Source of the DNA: Chlamydomonas reinhardtii
Taxonomy: Eukaryota; Chlorophyta; Chlorophyceae; Chlamydomonadales; Chlamydomonadaceae
Assembly (NCBI RefSeq): GCF_000002595.2
Contig: NC_057013.1
Location: 3,680,929-3,744,928 of the forward strand
Direction of reading: 5' to 3'
DNA length: 64,000 nt
The notes beneath the pieces were generated by a model. The model was not told the origin of the DNA, searched no databases, and was given only the letters and a program-made list of their open reading frames with translations. Position numbers and translations under genes: made by a program. Shown piece by piece: positions 54,956 through 64,000 of the stretch (the first letter of the stretch is position 1; each line of letters begins with the position of its first letter).

Positions 54956-57514
54956 CTGCAGCCCGCGGGCCTGTCGCACAGCGGCAGCGGTGCTGTCGAG
55001 CAGCATTAGCAGCGGCGCTGGCGGCCGCATTAGCATTAGCATTAGCAGCAGGAGCAGCAGCGGAACGCTGCAGGCGGCAGGCAGGCTTTGCAATGGGCAA
55101 AAGGGCTCCTGCTGCGTGTGGCCACGGGCAGGAGCTCTAGAACTGCACTGAGTCGTAGAGGCACTGCCGCCCCTGCTCTCGGAGCAGCACCGGGATGGCC
55201 GGGCACGCTGTGGCCGGACTGGTGACAGGTGGCGCAGCGGACCGCTGCTCTTGTACCCAAGTGCTGCCGCCGGCGATGCATCAGGCGCTGGCGAGCGTCA
55301 GTTACATCATCGGAATTGAACGGAGCGCTGCAGTCTCGGCGAGGAGTAAAGCAGCACGACAAGGACTGCGGCAGAAGTCACGCTGGGCAGTGCAGCGCAA
55401 CGGCATTGCATGAGCGGTGGTGGCTGGCGCGCGGCTGCAGCTGGCCGCCCGGACTGTCGAGCTTCTGGTGGGCTTACATGGCCTGGCCCAGCAACCAGGA
55501 GCGTGTGCATGGCGTCACAGCTGCCGTTCTGGGGCTGCATGCACGTGCTAGGTGCACCGGGCGCTCGGGCAGTAGCGCGCTGCCTGGAGATGCGTGTGGT
55601 CGGGTGGCATCACGCGCAGACAGCTGTTCGTACTTGCGACCCACTTACAGGGCATCAACAAGTCTTCTTTACGTGCTCCAACTTGCTGCAGAACTGGGAG
55701 TTGAGGATGGGGATTTAAGCATAAGCACCGTGTGGGGTGCAAGGCAAAAAGTGTCGTACTGTACTTCTGACCCCGTAGCAGCAGACCCGGGCCCCGCATA
55801 GGCCTCTGCCAGGTCTGAAGCTGGCCAGGTGGAGGAACTCAACTGCTTGCTTCCAGTTGCAGCCCGGCGCAATGTGGGCAGGAGAGCGAGAGGCTTTCGG
55901 CACCGCTGGAGGTGTCACAGAACATGTTCGGTGATTATCGGCGTACGAGAAGGGGGGCGCTGTAAACGGGGCGCGAGTTAGAGTCAGAGTCCCCATGCAA
56001 CTCGGAGTCAAATACATGAGGTATAAAATGGTTGTTGTGTGGGCAACAGACCGGGATGTGCGTCGTCAGAAATGGCACTCGCTCCATGGCGAAATTTGGT
56101 CTCAACCCGGAGTCTTTCCTAACACAGGTCCACTGCATTGGTATTTGCGTATGTGTGCGTGCGTGCGCGTGCCTGTGTTGCGCATATTCGCGGTGAAGGG
56201 GTGTGGGCGGTAGCGGCTCACAATGGGAGTGATGGGGCGGCGGACGGTAGACCTCGCGCCGTCACAAATGCTCTAATTAGGGGACCTCCTGGCGCTAATG
56301 GCTTGTGCGCGCCCCTTCCCCGGAAGCTCACTGCAACAGACAATGTGCGTTGGCACGGTGAACTGCATTACTTGGCTAGGGAGGCTGTGCCTTCTCGAGT
56401 ACGATGGCAAAAGCTGCCTGGAGCGTGCTCAGAGAGGAAGTGTGAGTGTGATGGACCAGGCGAAGTGGGAGGTATGAACATTCGTCAGCAAGCATCATCA
56501 TCGTGCGGCTGGTACGCGTGCTTCCATTTGAAATGCTGCAATGTATCACAACACAGTTGGCCTCGTCACAAGAATGTATGACGTGGGCGACCCTCTGCAC
56601 GTGATTTTCAGTGGCATGAGCGGGTCGTGTGCAATGAAGCATACAGTGACAGGCAACTCTTGAAGATGACGCAGCGCTTGGCTGACAGGCGCTGAAAGGA
56701 TGCGGGTAGACAATGAGCTGGGGCACAGCTACTGGTGTTACGATGATACCGATACGGGAGCAGCACGTAGGTCGCGTGTTCTCGTGGTCTGTGTGCTGGG
56801 CCATCAATGATATGCGCAGCCTGACAGGTTGCAGGGGTCGTGCAGGAATGAGCAGCAAGCTTCCGACGGCTTACAGTGCCCTCCACGGGTGCAACATGCC
56901 CCCACGGTATTAGGGCCATTCGTGGCTCTCGCCAACGCCGCGTCCCCACACGCCGAAGCAATGTGTTGAGCCTAGGACAGACGACCACTCAGGACGGTGC
57001 ATTGGGGCTCGCGCTGAGACAGGATCAACCCATTTAGCTCCCTACATCAACGGACCTAGGCCGGACGGCTGGGGAGGACAGGCTCAACCTGTCCTCCAGA
57101 CTCCACCACCTACACAATGGTCGTCCTGGCCGTCCTCCGATGACCAATGGGATCCGCACACGGCACAGCATCAAACTGCATCAAAGGTCGTGCCAGATGT
57201 CATGGGGTTGACGCTCCAACCACGATGCAAAATTTTCTATGCAAACTAGAGCACCCGATCACACCGTAACTACCTCTCTACGGCCGCACTCTGTATTCGT
57301 CGGACTATTCCGCACTTTGAGGGCCGTACATTACATCACCTGCATTCGCCGCGCCCTCCATCACCCGCCATCCTACTGATAATGATTGTTACAGGGTTGG
57401 CAGTGTGCGTTCCTGAACCTATGACGAGACTAACCGAGCCGCAAGGGCCCCTTGCCTCTCCTGTTAGCATCATGGTGAGCTTCGTACAACACACGCCTGC
57501 AATGACATCGTGCT
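54956..57514. other. Intergenic spacer, 2.5 kb
   Basis: It holds the 3' end of the receiver-like gene, with a GCATTA microsatellite (about 55028-55046), and the 3' end of the TLDc gene on the other strand. No exon chain was found in either direction. Confidence 0.45.
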
Positions 57515-57975
57515 TCAATTCTCCACAACGACGCTCTTCCACGTAATGCCCTCCAGCCGCCACTCCACGCCCTTGGCGTCTGCCACGTACACCTGACCAG
57601 AGCGAATGGAGACAGATCGAGGGATCGGCCCGTCAAGACAACGGACTCACGACCGAATGTCCAATGCCGCAGTGGCCCGACGAAACGTGCAACAGAGGTG
57701 TCACAAACGCGGCTCACCTTGAGTGACACCAGTTCGGCCTTCTTGGGGTCGTCCCCGCCTGAGAACAGCGTGCGGCTGCCGTCCGGCAACCGGGCGTAGT
57801 ACGTGCCTGGCAGTAGCAGTAGCAGAGGACGCAACGCACATCAGCATGTACAGAACGACTGCTAGGGGCATCATACGGTGCCGAGGATCACGCTCAGCCG
57901 CTCACGATTGCAACATGCAGATACAGCGCGTGGTGTTGCGGTGTTTGGAAAAAACAAACCGGAAGCCCGCCCGCG

Positions 57976-58056
<81 letters not shown>

Positions 58057-59770
58057 GCCGGGCGCGTGTGGCCGGGCGCCCGGAATGTAAGGAATGCGCG
58101 TCCGCAAACTACCTGCCTGCCTGCAAGTCAGCAATGTCCCGGTACAGTAACACCAGTGGCATACCAACCACGCATACCTTGCCTTGACGTTGCAAGTTGA
58201 ATGTTGGGGTCTGGAAATACGCTGCACACTGCGGGACTATGCCAAATTGCCCCTTACGCGTCCTATCGCACCTAGCTCAGCGCCTGCCAGAACGGCGACG
58301 ACATCGTGTCATGTCAACGTTTTCCACCACCCGACATGCCGCGTTACGCACCTAGCTTGCACTTGGCGAGGCGCTCCTGCCCTCTCGGCTTGAGCGGGAT
58401 GGTCAGGCCGTCAGCGCCGAACTGCGGTCCGCTGGAGGGGTTGTCAATCACCGCCAGGTTGGGACCACCTACCTGCAGGGCAGCAGGGCGACAGGGGGCA
58501 TGCCACGTAAGGCGAGCTAGGTATCGGAAAAGGGAGCACCAGTCAAGGGAGAAACATGGCAGGTCGGTTGCATTTAGCTTCCCCGATCGCAGTGACAGTG
58601 AAGCTTATTATCCGCCGGGGCGGTGTCCTTCCCAGCCAGGACGCTACAGAGACAATAAAAGCCACCAGGGGTTACGGTGCACTTGGTGCGCTACCGCAGC
58701 AAATTGGCATGTCCTCCGGGAGCCGGTACACGTACTCAACACTCAACAGTGGAGCCTTCCATGCGTCTACCTTGCGTCCTTGCCCCATGCACGCACCTTG
58801 GCAATCTTATACGCGCGCTGCTTTGTGTTGCCATCTGGCCAGCTGAACAGGAAGGCCCCGTTTGATGCGCGGTCCTCACCGAGACCAATCCATCCCTCGG
58901 GGTTGTAGCCACCGAGCACGGCGCCTCCAGCCGTCGTGGCCAGCACCACTGCCGCACCCTGCCCGTCCACCTGCAGGAACCACCATCGGGTGTACAATGG
59001 TAGCGTGTCACAGAGAGATGAGCTAGGTAGCAACCTTTGTTACGAGTCCAGACATGGCCACCACGTCCCCCGAGCCTGCAGACCCCACCTTGGCGTGGAA
59101 GGCCGCGGGGCTCCATCCGTCCAGGTCGGCGTCGAAGGCCAGCTTGAGCGAGCGCCGCTCCAGCTGCGTGCGCGCCAGCAGCGGCCGGATGGCGCTCACG
59201 TCCGGGGAGCGCTCGTCACCGGGCAGGAGTGGTGCCAGGGTGTCCATTTCGCAGTACTGATCAGGCAGCTCATCGAAGTTGATCCGCTTGAGGCCCATTG
59301 GCGCACTGGTACGGCAGCGGCACAAAAAGCGCTGATCACAGGTGCTAGTATTGGGGTGGAGAGGGGATAGGCAGGTGAACGTGTGGGAGGGCGGGCCGCG
59401 TAGTCACTGTAACATGAAACCCGACTTACGGGTCGGACAGCGCCTTCGGGAAGAAGAAAGAGACCATTTTCTCGATGGGGTCGAGCTCCTGTTTGCCGTC
59501 CTGTGGCTTGGCACGTACCAGCACCTACAGCGCGCGATGGCCAGCAGGGGAGTTGGTGGGGAGCCGCGAGGGGACAGTTCAAGCTGGCTCGGGCAGGGAA
59601 CCTTAATGTGGCCCAGGATAGGACTAAAGAGGCTTGCGCGAGGCAAGTCAGCTCACCACACAGGCGGGCGCGGGGCGCGCCAACCCCCACGGGCGCGGAA
59701 GTCCCGTCCGGACGCTGCACGGTGCAGCTATGGAAGGCCGCACATGTGCAAGAAGACAAGTGGATGCCAT
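57515..59770 (-). CDS. TLDc-domain protein, probably plastid-targeted
   Basis: Seven exons on the reverse strand: 59657-59770, 59430-59524, 59089-59305, 58797-58970, 58352-58472, 57718-57806, 57515-57592 (295 aa). The first about 38 residues (MASTCLLAHVRPSIAAPCSV...) are Ala/Arg/Pro-rich with no acidic residue, like a chloroplast transit peptide. Then follow KPQDGKQELDPIEKMVSFFFPKAL, INFDELPDQY, LARTQLERRSLKLAFDADLDGWSPAAFH, the hallmark GGYNPEGWIGLGEDRASNGAFLFSW of TLDc proteins, LAVIDNPSSGPQFGADGL, and TYYARLPDGSRTLFSGGDD. The order and length match the plant plastid TLDc protein family (about 300 aa). TLDc proteins are linked to oxidative-stress resistance and, in other members, to V-ATPase regulation. 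The next gene, divergently arranged 291 bp away, is V-ATPase subunit F, an interesting but possibly accidental neighbour. Intron 5 carries a GT microsatellite and a dispersed repeat copy. Confidence 0.87.
57978..58051. repeat. GT/TG microsatellite, about 36 units
   Basis: It lies in intron 5 of the TLDc gene, directly next to dispersed-repeat copy 4. Expected to be length-variable. Confidence 0.9.
58052..58295 (+). repeat. Dispersed palindrome-bearing repeat, copy 4
   Basis: It contains the perfect palindrome CCGGGCGCCCGG (about 58071-58082), GGAATGCGCGTC, CGGTACAGTAACACC, CATACCTTGCCTTGACG, CAAGTTGAATGTTGGGGT and CGGGACTATGCCAAATTG. It sits within intron 5 of the TLDc gene, antisense to it. 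Confidence 0.8.
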
Positions 59771-60061
59771 TTTGCAAGCTGCGCGTCGCCGCGACGGAAA
59801 GGACGCTTGCGCGCGCAAGGATGGTCTGAAGGATGCTGGCGATGTTGGTATGGAGGTAAACGGCTACCTATACGCTGCGGTCGACATGGGTATTTCAGGC
59901 TCAGCACATTATTCATGCTTAACCGATCCGAGTACTGGGGTCTGAGGTCGCATGCATGGGCGCTGCAAAAGCCCAAAAGTCCAGACACCGCAGCTCATTG
60001 CATTGTCTATTTTGCCTAGCAAGCATTTACTTGCCTTGGTACATTGTAGCTGATAGCTAAA
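59771..60061. promoter_or_regulatory. Divergent promoter, TLDc gene and V-ATPase subunit F
   Basis: This 291-bp spacer lies between two divergent start codons and should contain both promoters. I recognise no specific element. Confidence 0.45.
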
Positions 60062-60925
60062 ATGGCAGCACAAGTTATGAACAACGAGGGAATGCTCCTG
60101 GCTGTGCTCGCGGACGAGGTGGGGGCCGATTCTGACAGCTCTTAGGGCAACTTGAGCTGTTATATACGCTTAGCGGTGCGCTGAACTTGGAACTGGGTGT
60201 TCTGCGCAATACAGGACACAATCACAGGATTTCTGCTCGCTGGCGTCGGGAACGTGGACCTGCGCAAGAAGCGCAACTACCTGGTTGTAGACTCCAGTAA
60301 GTTGGTCTGGCCGTGGGAGCAAACATCCGACTTTGACTGGCCTGGCACCCTTCCCTGCAGAGACATCTGCTCGCCAAATTGAGCAAGCCTTCAAGGAGTT
60401 TGCGGCTCGCGATGACATCGCGGTCATCCTTATCTCCCAGCAAGTAGCAGGGCAAATCCGGAACGTCATTGAAGCGCACAACCGGGTGCGTGGTTTGCAG
60501 CGGGGGCTGCTGGCGCGGGGTTGGGGGGTGGCGTGTCGCTACCAGGTGCCAACGCGGCAAGGCGGCTCAAGCCCCGCGTCAAGTTCTATATTTTATCCTC
60601 ACCCATGCAACTGCTGTGTCCTTACCTCTGTACGCATTGTGCACTGCATTTCCGCCTGCGCAGCCGATCCCGGCCGTCCTTGAAATCCCCAGCAAGGACT
60701 GCCCCTACGACCCGAACCAGGTGAGAGCTTCGGTGCATCGTCTACGCTGTTGTGTTGCGTGCCATGCGCCTATCGTTCAACGTTTCAGCTATATAGCGGT
60801 CATACTCTTGCACAGGGGGGGTTTTCCCTGTACCTCTTCCAACCTGTCTGTGTCCCTGTGTTTTGGCTGACGTCCTGCAGGACTCGCTGCTCACGCGCGT
60901 GAAGCACATTGCGGGCTTCAACTAA
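60062..60925 (+). CDS. ATPvF: V-type proton ATPase subunit F
   Basis: Five exons: 60062-60118, 60215-60296, 60361-60485, 60664-60720, 60881-60925 (121 aa, the usual length for this subunit). Subunit F belongs to the central stalk of the V1 sector and couples ATP hydrolysis to rotor turning in vacuolar and contractile-vacuole membranes. The sequence is conserved throughout: MLLAVLADEDTITGFLLAGVGNVD, KNYL-type KRNYLVVDSKTSARQIEQAF, ARDDIAVILISQQVAGQIRN, PAVLEIPSKDCPYDP and DSLLTRVKHIAGFN at the end. The start is the first ATG and gives the expected N-terminus. It lies head to head with the TLDc gene. Confidence 0.96.
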
Positions 60926-61578
60926 GCGGACGGCAGCTGTGAGACGGCACGGCCTGGGGCCTCTGAGAGCGGAAATATTCACTGAGCCATACTTTCTTGG
61001 GGGGGTCCAGCCGCGGGAGGATGCCGCGGCCCACCCGGGGGCACTGTTGGCAGGAGCCAGGCATAGCTGTGCGTTGGTGGGACGGAGCTTTTGGGGCTCG
61101 TGTGCGCATAGTGCAGCGTGCCACAGCCCCGACTGAGTGACCTGAACAAAATTATGTTGTGACATGGATGCGGACTTGACGGATGCGGATCGGGTATGCG
61201 GATGCCCTTAGCTGGGCACATTTGCGACCAGCGGCCGCTGAAGCTGCTGTGATTGTGGGCTGGGAAATTTGAAGGTGTTTTGTATGTGCAGATGCACGTG
61301 AGAGAAACAGGGGAGCCGCCATGGTACAACGCAAGAGCGCTGTGTGCTTGAGTTGTGAGCGTCTCCAGGCCTCGGAAGTCGTGTATCTTTGTAGCAAGGA
61401 ATTGGCGGGGAAGCGTGTTCAGGCATGGGGAGAATTTCACATGGGAATGGGGCGGTACAGCTGTGTGTGGTGGAGCGGCAGAGGTATGTGCACGCCTCTT
61501 GTAAAGCATAACCGCGGTCTCATGTCTCGTCACACGCGTCCTCAAATGGACACAACGAACTTGCGGTTGCGAATACTT
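60926..61578. other. Spacer between ATPvF and the retroelement flank
   Basis: ATPvF 3' region and unassigned sequence. No gene or repeat was recognised apart from the transition to retroelement-related sequence near 61579. Confidence 0.4.
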
Positions 61579-63054
61579 GTCACGCCCCAGCCATGTTTTG
61601 CTCTAGGGCTGCCACCGGGGGCTGAAGGCGCTTTGGCGACGGCCACTCGCTAGGGCCAGAGGGCGGACGGTCGACTGCTCGTCAGCTGTCGATGGCGACT
61701 CCGGGGGCGAGGGCGGTCTTTCCCAGCTGGCTGGGCGCTCGGTGGACTAAGCCGAGCGGGCCTTAATTGAGCTAGCTACAGCGGCTGCGTGCGAGCGGCT
61801 GGTAACTGATGCCCCGTGGTTGAGTTTGGTTGCATGAACGCGCTCCGCAGCCCGGCCCCAGGTGTTGAGTCTGAGGCAGCAGTCGGTTGATCACTCCGAT
61901 GCTTTCACAAAGCTACGCACGATAGGTCGTGTGAGAGAGAGCAACACCGCAACACCGGGCCAGGGCCGGTGTTGCGGGACTAGGGAGCCACCGCCTCCTG
62001 CATGGGCGGCCCCCTGCCCGACACCCAACGCTCACCACCCAGCAGGGCAAGCCAACCGCCCGTCTACGAAGCCTGGACCCCAAGCTCCCCTGAGCACACA
62101 CTTATAAAGCACCACGGCAAACAGACCCCCAACGCAGCTCCTCCTCAGCTCAGCGCCCGCATGACCAGCTGCCCAACGCCTCCAACACGAGCCCACGAGC
62201 CTTCGCCCTGCGCAGTGCAGGCGAAGGTGACGCCAGAGCCAGAGAGACACCACCGTCACACGGCTACAATTAAACCACAGACGCCAAACCTCTAGCCACA
62301 CACCGGGACGTAGTTCGCACAACCCACCCACAGCTCGTCAGTTCTCAACCGCTGGGGTAACTTCCCGCTCCTAAGTTCACACGCTGTTACCCGCCTCATG
62401 ACTCATACTCAGGCACTGGTTGCCGGTGAATGACACACGCCGGCAACGGCGCACGACAGCTGTCACGCCCCAGCCATGTTTTGCTCTAGGGCTGCCACCG
62501 GGGGCTGAAGTCCCCCCCACAAACATGTCCGGGGTCCTAACGACGGCATGGTTGTACTAGTGACCGGTGGCAGCACGCACAGCAAGGGCACGAGCACACG
62601 CACGCAGCCAACCAACGGCACGCATCAGGTCCCGTAGTTTGGGCCTCACACATAACTTCGCACGCATGTGGTCCCGCGGTTTGGGCCTGCACCCTACCTA
62701 CTCCTGCACTAACATGCTCTGCCTAACCCCACCTGCCCCCACAGCCGTACGTTCGCTACTCCTACTAAATGCTGACGCTCCTCAAGGCGCCGGCTGTCCC
62801 GGCCCTTCCGCCGGGGGCAATGCATGGCCATGGCGGCTCCTGGCTCCGCTCACTGCCTCCCATAGCCCAGTCCGCTGAATCGCCTCTGGCGTAGGTGCGG
62901 CAGGCTGACGCTCAAGGCCTGATCAAGCCGTGGTGGAGACAGGCTGCGAGCCGCTGCACAAAGCCCACTGCCCCCCCAGCGCTCGCCCCCCTAGCCCTCT
63001 CCCTCGTGAACCTCTGAATAGCCCCCTGCCCGACCCTCCTCACTCCCCGCCAAC
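61579..63054 (-). mobile_element. Probable 3' flank/LTR region of an LTR retrotransposon
   Basis: A perfect 49-bp direct repeat beginning TGTCACGCCCCAGCCATG lies at 61579-61627 and 62463-62511. The first copy opens with TG as an LTR end would. A 46-bp tandem motif (GGTCCCGTAGTTTGGGCCT / GGTCCCGCGGTTTGGGCCT) lies at about 62626-62690. The region lies directly downstream of the pol-like frame at the window edge. LTR limits and target-site duplications could not be fixed from this window. Confidence 0.45.
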
Positions 63055-64000
63055 CTAGTCTGCGAGCAACCGACGCGCCTCCGCCAGCGTCAGCTGCTGC
63101 TCCTCGCCGTCACTCCACTGCACGCGGAAGTACCGCGGCCGCGCCAGCGCGCCCAGGTACTCCAGCACTCCGTCCGGTCCCTCCTCAGCCCTGCGCACGC
63201 GCCGCCCCCCCAGATCGGAGGCGGCCTCGTCAAGCCGCCGGGTGCGGGCTCGGGGGAACAGCAGGCGGCCCAGCTCCTCGCTCTCAGCCGCCGCGGCCGG
63301 CACACCGCGCCGCTCGCGGCGGCCGGCGGCCCCGCATTGGGGCGCTGCGGCCGCGGCGCCAGCCTCTCCAGCCGCCGTGCCTGCCAGCCCAGCGGCCGCC
63401 GCCGCCGGGGCGGCAGCGTCGCCAGTCTCCTCAGCCGCCCAGCCTGCCCGCAGCACCTCCTCTTCGGCGTCCAGCTCCTTGCAGCGCGGGCACAGCCACT
63501 GGCCACGGGGCACACGCGGCAGCCGCAGGCAGTGGGTGTGCCAGCCGGTGTTGCAGCCGTCGCACAGCACCATCTTAGCCTCCTGGTGCGGGGAGCCGCA
63601 GACCTCGCACTGCAGGTCGCGCTGGGGGCGGAACAGCTGCGGGTCGATGGCGGGGTCGATGTCCAGGTGGCATGGGCGCAGGTGTTCAGCACGGCGCCGC
63701 ACGCGGGCACCGTCGCGGCCGACCAGGACGGCCACGCCCAGGGGCCCAATGCACTCCACGCGCAGGATGGTGTCGTGCTGGCCAAAATGCAGGGTGGGGC
63801 GCTGCGCGGCGTCCACCCGCCGCACGTAGACGTAGTCGCCGGGTGCGTATGTGATTGGCTTCGCCAGGTAGCGTCCCGTGCGGATGGCGGAGTAGCGCAG
63901 GGTGTCGCGGTGCTGCGCGATGAGCAGGTTGCTGGCGGCGGCAGGGTAGGCTTGCCGCACCCACTCCATACGTGCCAGCAGAGACGCCGTCGCCGCCTCG
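63055..64000 (-). mobile_element. LTR retrotransposon pol 3' end: integrase C-terminus with PHD finger
   Basis: One open frame of about 315 codons runs off the right edge on the reverse strand; only the 3' end of the element is in the window. It begins with a helical stretch and YAPGDYVYVRR, typical of the C-terminal part of Ty3/Gypsy-type integrases. A PHD zinc finger (C-x2-C ... CDGCNTGWHTHC ... WLCPRC) follows, then an Ala/Glu-rich linker and a short end (RYFRVQWSDGEE) resembling a chromodomain-like chromatin reader. Such chromatin-binding modules help target integration. The visible part looks uninterrupted, so the copy may be fairly young, but completeness cannot be judged. A host PHD protein is the less likely alternative. 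Confidence 0.7.

Overview
The window looks like nuclear DNA from a volvocine green alga (Chlamydomonas/Gonium/Volvox group). The evidence is very GC-rich coding sequence, many short introns with GTGAGT/GTGCG-type donors and CAG acceptors, Ala/Gln/Gly-rich low-complexity inserts, TG-rich spacers, a candidate TGTAA poly(A) signal behind at least two genes, and a mix of plastid proteins (thioredoxin y, a PsbP-domain lumen protein, a plastid TLDc protein) with a katanin-like ATPase. No species is assigned. All gene models were built by hand by joining exons at GT-AG (twice GC-AG) borders where reading phase and family similarity agreed. They were not checked against transcripts.

Layout, left to right: repeat-rich spacer with a minisatellite (1-2415); a large Gln-rich coiled-coil protein (2416-7802, +); spacer with a dispersed repeat; an NT-C2/DIL-domain protein (10384-15218, +); two GT92/DUF23 glycosyltransferase paralogues (16010-18749 and 20642-22825, both +) with a plastid thioredoxin y gene between them on the other strand (18827-19985, -); a tail-anchored protein with a PI31-like N-terminus (23927-25274, -); the peroxisomal AAA ATPase PEX6 (25662-31940, +); a Gln/Pro-rich protein (33178-37682, +) followed by a partial copy of sequence from the 5' end of the first gene; a METTL13-type methyltransferase (40078-42675, +); a PsbP-domain lumen protein (44250-46364, -) divergent from a KATNAL2-type katanin (46590-51053, +); a receiver-like coiled-coil protein (52485-54955, +); a TLDc protein (57515-59770, -) divergent from V-ATPase subunit F (60062-60925, +); and, at the right edge, the 3' part of an LTR retrotransposon pol gene with a PHD finger (63055-64000, -).

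The genes do not form one pathway; this is an ordinary mixed eukaryotic neighbourhood. The most notable structures are a split duplication linking the first gene to the end of the Gln/Pro-rich gene 35 kb away, a tandem duplication of an exon end with its 5' splice site inside a KATNAL2 intron, a four-copy dispersed repeat with a perfect 12-bp palindrome in three copies, two GC-AG introns, and unusual domain combinations (PI31-like plus membrane anchor; receiver-like domain plus coiled coil). I saw no tRNA, rRNA or CRISPR array.
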